NCBI GenBank assembly: GCA_900546415.1
Contig: URCY01000003.1
Span: forward strand, 8,998 to 72,997
DNA: 64,000 nt
Direction of reading: 5' to 3'
Origin: an uncultured Eubacteriales bacterium
GTDB lineage: Bacteria > Bacillota > Clostridia > Oscillospirales > Oscillospiraceae
The translations under genes and the position numbers were made by a program. Below the pieces are notes generated by a model. The model saw only the letters and a list, made by a program, of their open reading frames with translations, was not told the DNA's origin and searched no databases. How positions within the stretch are numbered: position 1 is the stretch's first letter; every line of letters begins with the position of its first letter. Positions 16,758 through 24,042 of this stretch are shown piece by piece.

Positions 16758-17171
16758 GTGACATTTGAGCTTTCAAACGGGGAGTTCCGGTCGCTGCTCG
16801 ATCTGGTATACATCGGCAACTGGGTGCTCAACGCGACGCGCGGGGACGACCGGATCGAGGAATACGACCGGCTGGAGAGCAAGCTGTTCGGCCTTTGCAG
16901 GGGAACGCCGCTGTCGGCTCTGGTCGAGACGCGGCTGGGCATCAGCTTTCCCTCCCGCGCCTTCGAGGAGGGCGGCATTCAGGACGCAATCGCCTATTAC
17001 GAGGACGGCGTCTTTTATGACATTCTGGCCGAGGAGCTGGCGCGGCGCGACCTCGAGGAGGCCGGAGAGACCGGCGACCCGGCCGCGCTCAACGAGCGCA
17101 TGGATCGCTATATCGAGGAATTCAACGAAAACGGCGTCGACCGGATCCAGATCGAGGGCATGGAGGAATGA
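16758..17171 (+). CDS. Hypothetical acidic protein, 137 residues
   Basis: No family recognised. I take the GTG at 16758 as start because GGAAAGG lies just upstream and the promoter -10 at 16658-16663 rules out the earlier in-frame ATG at 16623. The product is strongly acidic, predicted mostly helical, and repeats Glu/Asp-Leu patterns (EEYDRLESKLFGL, LAEELARRDLEEAGE). There is no signal peptide or membrane segment. It is a single-gene unit divergent from ddl and ends before a block of repeats. The codon pattern matches the genome, so it is probably real. Confidence 0.7.
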   Translation: MTFELSNGEFRSLLDLVYIGNWVLNATRGDDRIEEYDRLESKLFGLCRGTPLSALVETRLGISFPSRAFEEGGIQDAIAYYEDGVFYDILAEELARRDLEEAGETGDPAALNERMDRYIEEFNENGVDRIQIEGMEE

Positions 17172-17189
17172 ACGGGCGGCCGCGAAGAA

Positions 17190-17300
17190 GTGAAATTTGC
17201 TCTTCGAGCAAGTGAAATATGCTTCGCATGTGAAATGCGGACTTTCGTCCGCGTGAAATGGCGCTTCCGGAGAAGCGCCGTGTCGGTGTCCCTGCGGGAC
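17190..17300. repeat. Array of five mini-hairpins, four preceded by GTGAAAT
   Basis: GTGAAAT occurs at 17190, 17212, 17230 and 17253. Each is followed at once by a different perfect small hairpin: TTGCT/AGCAA (17197-17211), ATGC/GCAT (17219-17229), GCGGAC/GTCCGC (17237-17252) and GGCGCTTC/GAAGCGCC (17260-17279). A fifth, GTCCC/GGGAC, sits at 17288-17300 without the heptamer. The stems differ in sequence but the spacer is constant. The intergenic stretch 17172-17489 holds this array, a dispersed palindrome, a terminator and part of a second repeat; no gene. Confidence 0.85.
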
Positions 17301-17373
17301 GGATTAAAATTTTGGAGTTTTGTCGTTTCGTGCTCCCGTATCCCGTTCCGGGATGCCGTGCCTTCGGCTTAAA

Positions 17374-17405
17374 GATTGCCGCGTCGCTGCGCTCCTCGCA
17401 ATGAC
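17374..17405. repeat. Dispersed palindromic repeat, copy 1
   Basis: GATTGCCGCGTC, a variable core, then CTCCTCGCAATGACA. The ends GATTGC and GCAATG form the outer stem. The same ends recur at 55073-55117, and the right half with its flank at 63943-63967. Confidence 0.75.
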
Positions 17406-17410
17406 ACAAA

Positions 17411-17444
17411 AAAATGGTAGGTTTCTGAGAAAACCTACCATTTT
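17411..17444. terminator. Bidirectional terminator with GGTAGG stem
   Basis: AAAATGGTAGGTTT pairs with AAACCTACCATTTT around the loop CTGAGA; T-rich on both strands. It can end the 137-residue gene (plus) and the zinc-ribbon gene (minus). Near-identical stems are at 62263-62296 and 63972-64000. Confidence 0.85.
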
Positions 17445-17456
17445 TGTTTCTGAAAG

Positions 17457-17489
17457 GCTTGGGAATCTCTGAATCAATCGGCTGCGGCG
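17457..17489 (+). repeat. Dispersed repeat, 5' fragment (copy C)
   Basis: GCTTGGGAATCTCTGAATCA and the following ATCGGCTGCGGCG match the left end of the element at 24891-25056 and, inverted, 40079-40191. The fragment runs right up to the stop codon of the minus-strand zinc-ribbon gene. Confidence 0.7.
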
Positions 17490-17891
17490 TCAATCGAACA
17501 GATCCAAGACGTCGTCATAATAATCGATAATATCCCCATAGCCGTCGTTCGTCCAGCAATCGTCGCAAATGTCATAGCCATATAGGCTGTGCGATTTGCC
17601 AAAGAAGGTTTCCCCGCAATTTGCGCACGTTTTTCGCAGCGAAAACACGACCGCCGCGGCAATCGCAAGCGTCAGAACGATCGCAAGCGGCACCGCCCAC
17701 CGGGCTGCCGACGGCTTCTTCTTCGGCGGCTGCATGGCAGGAGCGCCCGGCTGCTGCGCATAGGCATCCGGCTGCGGGGCATAAGCGCCCGGCTGCGTTG
17801 AGTCTGCTCCGCTTCCTCCGAGCCGCGCTCCGCAATACACGCAGAACGCCGCGTTGTCGACATTTTTCTGCCCGCAATTCGTACAAAACAT
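17490..17891 (-). CDS. Zinc-ribbon membrane protein with Cys-rich C-terminal domain
   Basis: A 133-residue protein. The N-terminus is a zinc ribbon (MFCTNCGQKNVDNAAFCVYC), then a Pro/Gln/Ala-rich linker (about 25-55), one membrane segment (about 66-83, WAVPLAIVLTLAIAAAVVF) and a short extracytoplasmic or cytoplasmic second Cys module, CANCGETFFG and CDDCW, ending in an acidic tail (IIDYYDDVLDLFD). The overall plan, ribbon plus one membrane helix, is common in Clostridia but its function is unknown. AAAGGGG precedes the ATG. A promoter with a leader of about 140 bases lies upstream. Confidence 0.82.
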   Translation of the reverse strand: MFCTNCGQKNVDNAAFCVYCGARLGGSGADSTQPGAYAPQPDAYAQQPGAPAMQPPKKKPSAARWAVPLAIVLTLAIAAAVVFSLRKTCANCGETFFGKSHSLYGYDICDDCWTNDGYGDIIDYYDDVLDLFD

Positions 17892-18040
17892 AGAATCTTC
17901 CCCTTTCTGTCTGTCGCTCCGTGCGTCCGTCGCGCGAAATGCGGCACGGACAGGAGGTGATCGTCGTCGCGGGAATGCGTTTCCCGCCCTCTCCGGAGGG
18001 TGCTTGTCTCTCTGCGGCGCAGTCGTGCGCCGTCAATTTG

Positions 18041-18069
18041 ATTATACCGTATGGCGGAATATTTTGCAA
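18041..18069 (-). promoter_or_regulatory. Promoter of the zinc-ribbon gene
   Basis: Minus strand TTGCAA (18069-18064), 17-base spacer, TATAAT (18046-18041). It would give a leader of about 140 bases (to 17892) containing two GC-rich hairpins (around 18011-18032 and 17965-17988). The 17892-18157 gap holds only this. Confidence 0.75.
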
Positions 18070-18157
18070 GGCAGGAGGCGCAAACAACGCAGGTTTTTTT
18101 GCGCGGAAAATGCGCTCGCCCCGCATCGTCTCTGCGCGAGGCGCTCGGGCTTTCAGA

Positions 18158-18916
18158 TCATTCCGCGTTCAGCAGGCGTTCGGCGAGGGGGAGGACGGAC
18201 GGGTCGCTGTCGGTCAGGTCGACGGCGCCGGTGCCGACGGTACGGAGCAGGCCGGCCTCCTTCAGGCGGCGCTGCGTCTCGCGCGCCGTGCCGTCCGCGC
18301 CGTCGAGCAGCTCACAGGACGCGCCGACCGTCCGCGCGATGGCTGCACGCAGGAAGGGATAGTGCGTGCAGCCGAGCACGACGGCGTCCGGCGGCGGCGT
18401 CAGATGCCGCCCCAGCTCCGCGCGCAGGCAGGCGTGCAGCGCCGGAGAATCCAGCTCTCCGCGCTCGACGAATTCCACGAGTCCGGGGCAGGGACACTTG
18501 CAGATCGTGCAGGCGCCGGAATGGCGCTCCATCAGCGCGGCGAATTTCCGCTCGCGCAGGGTCGCCTCGGTCGCCATGACGAGAATTTTCCCGCCCGGAT
18601 GCCGCTCCACGGCGAGCTTGAGCGCCGGCTCGATGCCGACGATGATGCGCTCGGGGTAGCGCGCGCGCAGCTCCTCGATCGCCGCCGAGGTGGCCGTGTT
18701 GCAGGCGACGACGAGCGCCTTCGCACCGGCCCGAAAGAGCCGCTCGGCGCTGCGCAGGGTCAGGGCGCGGATCTCCTCGGTCGGGCGCGAGCCGTAGGGC
18801 GCGTTGGCCGAATCGCCGAAATAGAGAAACCGCTCCTGCGGCATCTGCCGACGCAGCGCGCGCAGGACGCTCAGGCCGCCGAGGCCGGAATCAAAAACCG
18901 CGATCGGTCGATCCAT
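18158..18916 (-). CDS. murI: Glutamate racemase
   Basis: A 252-residue cofactor-independent racemase that supplies D-Glu for peptidoglycan. It begins IAVFDSGLGGLSVLRAL; both catalytic Cys are visible in VVACNTATSAAI and VVLGCTHYPFL. The start at 18916 is chosen because GAGGGA precedes it and the N-terminus then matches the family; the frame is open further upstream over the lipoprotein gene. It is 10 bases downstream of that gene and is cotranscribed with it. The final 30 residues (SDPSVLPLAERLLNAE) are ordinary. Confidence 0.95.
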   Translation of the reverse strand: MDRPIAVFDSGLGGLSVLRALRRQMPQERFLYFGDSANAPYGSRPTEEIRALTLRSAERLFRAGAKALVVACNTATSAAIEELRARYPERIIVGIEPALKLAVERHPGGKILVMATEATLRERKFAALMERHSGACTICKCPCPGLVEFVERGELDSPALHACLRAELGRHLTPPPDAVVLGCTHYPFLRAAIARTVGASCELLDGADGTARETQRRLKEAGLLRTVGTGAVDLTDSDPSVLPLAERLLNAE

Positions 18917-18926
18917 GGCGCGTCCC

Positions 18927-19718
18927 TCAGTCCACCGGGTAGGCATAGACCGCGAAGGACTCCAAGTCGCTATAACGCACGGTGTCGGGCAGGCGGTACG
19001 GCTCAAGCGTGAAGCTCTGCGACGCGCCCGGCTGAAGCTTTTCGAGCAGGTAGTAATACAGCACGCCGAGCGGCTTTTTTTCGGCGTCATAGAGCACGGC
19101 CGCCACGCAGACCAGCTCGCCGGGACGGCTCGTCCCGTTCTGCACCGTGCCGGTCAGGCTGCGGATGCCGCTGCCGGAGGCCGAGCGGCGCAGCTCGGTG
19201 TCCGAGACCGTGTAGCGCGCGGCCTCGTCGACCGGCTCGGAGGAGCAGTCGAGGCGGAGCGTCAGGTCGCCCTCATACTGCGTGTCGATCGCCTTTTCTT
19301 CATAATAAACCGCGCGTTCGCCCGGCTTGAGCGTCTGCGGATAGGGCGCGACATGGTCGAGCACCGTCAGCTCCTGCTCGCCGTTTCCGTAGAGGCGGAC
19401 CGTGCCGTCGCCGAGCGCGACCGGCGTCCTGCCGCTGTTCTGCACCTCGGCGATCACCTGCACCCAGAGCGTGCCGAACTCGTCGTGATAGAGCCGGGCG
19501 GCGCTGTAGGTCTGGCTCAGGGCCGCCTTGGGCGCCTCGGTCGTCTCGGCGGTCGTGGTCTCCGGCTCGGTGGAGGCGGTCGCCGTCGTCTCGGTCCCGG
19601 TCGTGCCCGACGGGGCGGCCGCCGTGCTCTCGGTCGTCGGCTCGACGGGCATCCCGGCGCAGGCGCACAGGCCGGTCAGAATCGCCGCAAGCAGCAGCGC
19701 AGTCAGAATTTTCTTCAT
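18927..19718 (-). CDS. Lipoprotein, 263 residues
   Basis: An exported lipoprotein: signal peptide MKKILTALLLAAILTG, lipobox LCAC with the lipidated Cys near residue 20, then a Thr/Glu-rich low-complexity linker to about residue 66. The folded part (68-263) looks like two tandem beta-sandwich modules, of the kind found in FxLYD/DUF5067-like proteins (TLWVQVIAEVQNSGRTPVAL and LTGTVQNGTSRPGELVCV are the repeated strand patterns). Ligand unknown. First gene of an operon with murI. Promoter at 19751-19779. Confidence 0.8.
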   Translation of the reverse strand: MKKILTALLLAAILTGLCACAGMPVEPTTESTAAAPSGTTGTETTATASTEPETTTAETTEAPKAALSQTYSAARLYHDEFGTLWVQVIAEVQNSGRTPVALGDGTVRLYGNGEQELTVLDHVAPYPQTLKPGERAVYYEEKAIDTQYEGDLTLRLDCSSEPVDEAARYTVSDTELRRSASGSGIRSLTGTVQNGTSRPGELVCVAAVLYDAEKKPLGVLYYYLLEKLQPGASQSFTLEPYRLPDTVRYSDLESFAVYAYPVD

Positions 19719-19750
19719 CCGAAATCCCTTCTTCTTTGTCGTTTGCTCCT

Positions 19751-19779
19751 ATCATAACACATTTTCTTCTGTTTGAAAA
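19751..19779 (-). promoter_or_regulatory. Promoter of the lipoprotein-murI operon
   Basis: Minus strand TTTTCA (19779-19774), 17-base spacer, TATGAT (19756-19751). It is back to back with the infC promoter at 19800. Confidence 0.6.
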
Positions 19780-19799
19780 GAAAAAGTTGCGAAAAATGC

Positions 19800-19828
19800 T
19801 TGACAACGTGCGGCAGCAATGCTATACT
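19800..19828 (+). promoter_or_regulatory. Promoter of infC-rpmI-rplT
   Basis: TTGACA at 19800-19805 and TATACT at 19823-19828, 17-base spacer. The transcript should start near 19835, giving a leader of about 140 bases. Confidence 0.88.
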
Positions 19829-19834
19829 ATTCAG

Positions 19835-19975
19835 GCAAAACAAAGAAGGTCGGCAGCCCCGTCCTCACCTCCAGCGAAGCGAAGAGGTTGAATATCGAGC
19901 CTGTTTTTGCAGGGATTCGGTGCGGGTGCTGTTGCTCCCGTGCTTTTTTTCCGGAAAAAATGGAGGTGCGTTCCC
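19835..19975 (+). promoter_or_regulatory. infC leader with intrinsic attenuator (L20-leader type)
   Basis: The leader carries a proximal stem (ACCTC with GAGGT, about 19868-19890) and then an intrinsic terminator: GTGCGGG/CCCGTGC at 19920-19943 followed by seven T (19944-19950). In Firmicutes, ribosomal protein L20 binds such leaders and promotes premature termination, so rplT would repress its own operon. The architecture fits that mechanism; I could not compare the fold with the known family. Confidence 0.7.
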
Positions 19976-20494
19976 ATCGGCAAGTTAGATCATCAGCTCA
20001 ACGAAGAAATTCAGGACAAAGAGGTTCGTCTGATTAACGCAGACGGCAGCATGGTCGGCATCGTTTCGTCGGCAGAGGCGCTTCGCCTTGCCGAGGAGCA
20101 GGAGCTTGATCTCGTGAAGATCTCCCCCGTTGCCGTCCCCCCGGTCTGCAAGATCATGGATTACGGCAAATTCCGCTTTGACCAGCTCAAAAAGGAAAAA
20201 GAGGCCAAGAAAAATCAGCGCGTTGTCGAGATCAAGGAGATCCGCATGTCCCCGAGCATCGACACCAACGACCTCAACACCAAAATGCGCAGCGCGATGA
20301 AATTCCTTGCCGACGGCAACCGCGTGAAGGTCACTGTTCGCTTCCGCGGCCGCGAAATGGCACATACCGACATCGGCGAGCAGCTGCTGCTCCGCTTCGC
20401 GGACGGCTGCTCCGAAAACGCGAATCTGGATAAAAAGCCCAAGCTTGACGGCAGACATATGTCCATCTTCCTGTCGTCCAAGGCTGCAAAATAA
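19976..20494 (+). CDS. infC: Translation initiation factor IF-3 (predicted AUC start)
   Basis: A 172-residue IF-3, which binds the 30S subunit, prevents early 50S joining and checks the initiation codon. Family stretches: [39 protein letters not shown], and the C-domain [33 protein letters not shown]. The only start codon that fits is ATC at 19976: GGAGG at 19962-19966 is 9 bases upstream and the product begins with the normal N-terminus. The nearest in-frame ATG (19907) is upstream of the leader terminator. IF-3 genes are known to use AUU/AUC/AUA starts for autoregulation. Confidence 0.93.
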   Translation: MGKLDHQLNEEIQDKEVRLINADGSMVGIVSSAEALRLAEEQELDLVKISPVAVPPVCKIMDYGKFRFDQLKKEKEAKKNQRVVEIKEIRMSPSIDTNDLNTKMRSAMKFLADGNRVKVTVRFRGREMAHTDIGEQLLLRFADGCSENANLDKKPKLDGRHMSIFLSSKAAK

Positions 20495-20513
20495 TTACAA
20501 AGGAGAACCTACC

Positions 20514-20711
20514 ATGCCGAAACTCAAGACCCATAGCGGTGCAAAAAAGAGATTCAATCTCACCAAGACCGGTAAAGTCAAGAGAGCGCACGCTTTCAAG
20601 AGCCACATCCTCACCAAGAAGGACACCAAGCGCGGCCGCCGTCTGAGAAGCACGACCTACGCGGATGTCACCAATACGGACGCCATCAAAAAGATGATCC
20701 CGTACAAATAA
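20514..20711 (+). CDS. rpmI: 50S ribosomal protein L35 (bL35)
   Basis: A 65-residue very basic protein with the L35 signature [28 protein letters not shown] and the terminal IKKMIPYK. The start is fixed by AAAGGAG 9 bases upstream and 19 bases after infC. Standard infC-rpmI-rplT order. Confidence 0.98.
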   Translation: MPKLKTHSGAKKRFNLTKTGKVKRAHAFKSHILTKKDTKRGRRLRSTTYADVTNTDAIKKMIPYK

Positions 20712-20731
20712 TCGGATAGGAGGATATAGAA

Positions 20732-21085
20732 ATGGCACGAGTAAAAGGCGCGATGATGACGCGCAAGAGAAGAAATAAGACCCTGAAGCTGGCAAAGTCC
20801 TACTGGGGTTCCAAGTCCACCCACTTCAAAATGGCCAAGCAGGCCGTCAAGAAGTCCGGCGTTTATGCATATATCGGCCGCAAGCAGAAGAAGCGCGACT
20901 TCCGCCGCCTGTGGATCGCCCGTATCTCCGCCGCCGTCAAGCCCTACGACATGAACTATTCCCGCTTCATGAACGGTCTGAAGAAGGCGAACGTCGAGAT
21001 GAACCGCAAGAGCCTGTCCGAGCTGGCAATCAGCGACGCCGACGCCTTTAAGGCGCTGGTCGACACCGCGAAAAAGGCTCTGTAA
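20732..21085 (+). CDS. rplT: 50S ribosomal protein L20 (bL20)
   Basis: A 117-residue L20: [36 protein letters not shown], the [16 protein letters not shown] rRNA-binding core and the [17 protein letters not shown]-terminus. Binds 23S rRNA early in 50S assembly and is the expected repressor of this operon through the leader. AGGAGG precedes the start by 8 bases. Confidence 0.98.
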   Translation: MARVKGAMMTRKRRNKTLKLAKSYWGSKSTHFKMAKQAVKKSGVYAYIGRKQKKRDFRRLWIARISAAVKPYDMNYSRFMNGLKKANVEMNRKSLSELAISDADAFKALVDTAKKAL

Positions 21086-21100
21086 TTTTTTCAGAATATC

Positions 21101-21140
21101 AAAATCCGATGCTGCATACCTGCGGCATCGGATTTTTTTT
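21101..21140 (+). terminator. Intrinsic terminator of the infC operon
   Basis: CCGATGCTGC/GCGGCATCGG stem extended by A-T pairs and followed by TTTTTTTT. Confidence 0.92.
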
Positions 21141-21172
21141 GCAGAAAGAAGAACCGCCGATATGGCAGGCGG

Positions 21173-22948
21173 TTATGATTCACAGACGAGCTGGAGCACG
21201 GCGTGGTCGCCGGAGACCCTGACGGCGGGGTGACGGTCGCTCCCGAGCAGGGTGTCGGCCAGCGGCGCCTCGACCTCGTTCTGGATCAGGCGGCGCAGCT
21301 CCCGCGCCCCGCCGCGCCCGCCCGCGCAGCGTGCGGCCAGCGTTCGCGCGGCCGATTCCGACGCCGTGACATGCAGACCGCGCTTCTCCGCGCGGGTGCG
21401 CAGCGCCTCGAGCTGCTGGCGCGCGATCTGCTCGAGCGCGGCCTCGTCGAGCGGCGCGAAGGCCGCGACGCAGTCGAGCCGACCGAGAAATTCCGGCGAA
21501 AAATGCTCCCGCAGCGCCCGCAGACTGCTCTCCTGCACGCGCTCCCCGAAGCCCGCCGCAGGGCATTGCGCCCCGAGGTTGGAGGTCATGACGAGCAGGG
21601 TGTTGCGGAAATCGACGCGGCGGCCGTTGGCGTCGGTCAGCGCGCCGTCCTCCATGACCTGCAAAAGCAGGCCGCAGAGGTCGGGGTGCGCCTTCTCGAT
21701 CTCGTCGAGCAGGACGAGCGAATAGGGCTGCCGCCGCACGCGCTCGGTCAGCTCCCCGCCCTCGCCGTGGCCGACGTAGCCGGGAGGCGCGCCAAGCAGG
21801 CGCGAGACGCTGTGCTTTTCCATATATTCCGACATATCCAGCCGCACCATGGCGCGCTCGCTGCCATAGAGCGCCCGCGCAAGCGCCTTGCACAGCGCGG
21901 TCTTGCCGACTCCGGTCGGCCCGGTGAAGAGCATGGAGGCGATCGGGCGCTTGCCCTCTGCAAGCCCGCTCCTGCCCCGGCGCACGGCCTGCGCCACAGC
22001 GCGGACGGCCGCCCCCTGCCCGACGATCTCGGCCGAGAGCGTCTGCTCGAGCGTCAGCATCCGCCGCCGCTCCCCGCCGGAAAGCTCGCCGAGCGGAATC
22101 CCCGTGCGGTTCGAGATGGCCGCGGCGATGTCCGCGTCGGTCACGCAGCGCGAGGCCGGGTGCGCGCCGCGCAGACGCCGCAGCAGGGAGCGGTCGTCGG
22201 CCGCCTGCGACAGCCGCGCAAGCGCCGCGCCCTCGTCGAGCAGGTCGACGGCCTTATCCGGCAGGAATTTATCGGCCAGATAGCGGCACGACAGCTCCAC
22301 GGCGGCGCGCAGCGCGCCGTCCGTGATCGGCAGGCGGTGATGCGTCTCGAGCGCCGGGCGGATGCCCTGCAAAATTTGCAGCGTCTCCTCCTGCGTCGGC
22401 TCGCGCACCTGTACCGGGCGGAAGCGGCGCTCGAGCGCGGCGTCCTTCTCGATCGACTTGCGGTATTCGTCGAGCGTGGTCGCGCCGATGAGCTGGATGC
22501 GGCCGCGCCCCAGCGCGGGCTTGAACAGGTTCGCCGCGTCGATCGCACCCTCGGCCGCGCCCGCGCCGACGAGCGTGTGCATCTCGTCGATGAACAGGAT
22601 CACGTTCTGCGCCCGCTGCACCTCGGCCAGCAGGTCGCGCACGCGCTCCTCAAACTCGCCGCGGTATTTCGTCCCGGCCAGCAGGCTGGCCATATCGAGC
22701 GCAAACAGGCGCTTGCCGCGCAGATTCTCCGGCACGCGCCCCTCTGCAAGATACTGCGCGACGCCCTCGACGATCGCGGTCTTGCCGACGCCCGGCTCTC
22801 CGATGAGCGCCGGGTTGTTTTTCTGCCTGCGCGAGAGGATCTGCAGCACGGTCTCGATCTCCTGCGTGCGGCCGATGATGCGCTCGCTGCGGTCGGCACG
22901 CTCGACCAGATCGACGCCGAATTGCTCCAGCATACGGGTATTTTGCAT
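21173..22948 (-). CDS. Clp/HSP100 AAA+ ATPase lacking N-domain and middle domain
   Basis: A 591-residue tandem AAA+ protein. D1: IGRTQEIETVLQILSRR, Walker A GEPGVGKTAIVEG, Walker B VILFIDEMHTLVGAG. D2: Walker A GPTGVGKTALCKAL, Walker B LVLLDEIEKAHPD, sensor MTSNLGAQ, then FSPEFLGRLD. It starts directly at D1: the usual 150-residue N-domain and the coiled-coil M-domain of ClpB/ClpC are both absent (about 810-860 residues in ClpC or ClpB). After the D2 sensor an AGFGERV stretch sits where ClpA/ClpC have their ClpP-binding loop, so it may deliver substrates to ClpP without adaptors. GGAAG precedes the ATG. Named ClpA/ClpC-like only. Confidence 0.85.
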   Translation of the reverse strand: MQNTRMLEQFGVDLVERADRSERIIGRTQEIETVLQILSRRQKNNPALIGEPGVGKTAIVEGVAQYLAEGRVPENLRGKRLFALDMASLLAGTKYRGEFEERVRDLLAEVQRAQNVILFIDEMHTLVGAGAAEGAIDAANLFKPALGRGRIQLIGATTLDEYRKSIEKDAALERRFRPVQVREPTQEETLQILQGIRPALETHHRLPITDGALRAAVELSCRYLADKFLPDKAVDLLDEGAALARLSQAADDRSLLRRLRGAHPASRCVTDADIAAAISNRTGIPLGELSGGERRRMLTLEQTLSAEIVGQGAAVRAVAQAVRRGRSGLAEGKRPIASMLFTGPTGVGKTALCKALARALYGSERAMVRLDMSEYMEKHSVSRLLGAPPGYVGHGEGGELTERVRRQPYSLVLLDEIEKAHPDLCGLLLQVMEDGALTDANGRRVDFRNTLLVMTSNLGAQCPAAGFGERVQESSLRALREHFSPEFLGRLDCVAAFAPLDEAALEQIARQQLEALRTRAEKRGLHVTASESAARTLAARCAGGRGGARELRRLIQNEVEAPLADTLLGSDRHPAVRVSGDHAVLQLVCES

Positions 22949-23156
22949 ATTGACACTTCCTTTTCGGCGGCAATGCCCGCCTGGTTTCCTTTGAAATTTT
23001 CGCCATATCGAATTTTTCTTATACCGTCACGAAAAAAATATATTTTCTTGTGATTCCCATTGCATTTTCCGAAAAACATGATAGAATGTACCTATACCAA
23101 AATCGGACGCTTCGGTGCGTAGGAGCGTCCGGCAAGAACAGAGGAGGTTCTATACC

Positions 23157-23327
23157 ATGGCATACTACATCAACGATAACTGCGCCAAGTGCGGCACCTG
23201 CGCCGACACCTGCCCGCTCGGCATCATCACCGAGGGCGACGACAAATACGTCATCGACGCCGACCAGTGCGTGGAATGCGGCTCCTGCGCCGCTGCCTGC
23301 CCCTGCGACGCCATCGAGCAGCAGTAA
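23157..23327 (+). CDS. 2[4Fe-4S] ferredoxin
   Basis: A 56-residue clostridial-type ferredoxin with two C-x2-C-x2-C-x3-C-P cluster motifs, CAKCGTCADTCP and CVECGSCAAACP. Carries low-potential electrons in anaerobic metabolism. AGGAGG 8 bases upstream fixes the start at 23157. A leader hairpin (CGGACGCT/AGCGTCCG, about 23105-23132) precedes the gene and a strong terminator follows it, so it is monocistronic. The 22949-23156 gap contains this leader and no other gene. Confidence 0.96.
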   Translation: MAYYINDNCAKCGTCADTCPLGIITEGDDKYVIDADQCVECGSCAAACPCDAIEQQ

Positions 23328-23337
23328 AATGAAACAG

Positions 23338-23372
23338 CCGGCTGTTGCAGCTTTTGCAGCAGCCGGTTTTTT
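23338..23372 (+). terminator. Intrinsic terminator of the ferredoxin gene
   Basis: CCGGCTGTTGCA pairs with TGCAGCAGCCGG and is followed by TTTTTT; the next gene begins immediately after. Confidence 0.9.
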
Positions 23373-23384
23373 ATGGACGGAAGT

Positions 23385-24026
23385 ATGATCGAACGACTGG
23401 ACAACGGCATGACCCTGCGGCACGGCGCGTTCCCGCTCGGGACGGACACGATGCTGCTGGCGCAGTTCGCGGCACTGCCCGCGCGGGCGCGCGTGGCCGA
23501 CCTCGGCGCGGGCTGCGGGACGCTGGGCGTGCTGCTCTGCAAAAACGCGCCGGACTGCGCCGTGACCGGCGTGGAGCTGGATGCGGCGGCGCACGCGCTG
23601 GCGCTGGAGAACATCCGCGAAAACGGGCTGGAGGGGCGTCTGACCGCGCTGCACGGCGACGTGCGGCAGATTCGCGCGCTGCTGCCGGCGGCGGAATTCG
23701 ACTGCGTCGTGTCCAACCCGCCCTATTTCCCGGTCGGGAGCGGCAGACCCGCCGCGCGCGTCCCGGCGGCGCGGGACGAACGGACGCTCCCGCTCGAGGC
23801 GCTCTGCGCGGCGGCGGCATGGCTGCTGCGGCAGGGCGGACGGTTTTTCCTCGTTCATCGCGCCGAGCGCCTTTGCGACCTGCTCTGCACGCTGCGCGCA
23901 AGCGGCCTCGAGCCGAAACGGCTGCGCCTCGTGCGCAGTACATCCGGAAAAACCCGCCTGGTGCTGCTCGAGGCGCGGCGCGGCGGCAGACCCGGACTGA
24001 CCGTTGAGCCGGATCAATTGGTTTAA
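23385..24026 (+). CDS. Class I SAM methyltransferase, TrmN6/YfiC-like (tRNA1(Val) A37-type)
   Basis: A 213-residue Rossmann-fold methyltransferase. FPLGTDTMLLAQF, SAM motif VADLGAGCGTLGVLL and the N6-adenine motif VVSNPPYFPV place it in the COG4123 family with TrmN6 of E. coli, which methylates A37 of tRNA1(Val). The target here is an inference. The ATG at 23385 is preferred to that at 23373 because GGACGGAAG directly precedes it, whereas 23373 abuts the terminator T tract. It is followed by rsmI after 16 bases, so two RNA methyltransferases form one unit. Confidence 0.88.
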   Translation: MIERLDNGMTLRHGAFPLGTDTMLLAQFAALPARARVADLGAGCGTLGVLLCKNAPDCAVTGVELDAAAHALALENIRENGLEGRLTALHGDVRQIRALLPAAEFDCVVSNPPYFPVGSGRPAARVPAARDERTLPLEALCAAAAWLLRQGGRFFLVHRAERLCDLLCTLRASGLEPKRLRLVRSTSGKTRLVLLEARRGGRPGLTVEPDQLV

Positions 24027-24042
24027 GGAGAACACACGATTT

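Noticed and set aside
17190..17300. Possible CRISPR array
   Set aside because: Repeated unit is only 7 bases and the intervening sequences are short hairpins rather than unique spacers; there are no cas genes.
17951..17962. A perfect Shine-Dalgarno sequence (AGGAGGTGATC) on the plus strand
   Set aside because: No plausible reading frame starts after it; the region is the leader of the minus-strand zinc-ribbon gene, so the match is probably chance.
23060..23097. Ferredoxin promoter TTGCAT to TAGAAT
   Set aside because: The spacer is 26 bases, too long for a sigma-A promoter, and no better pair is visible; expression is likely but the promoter cannot be placed.
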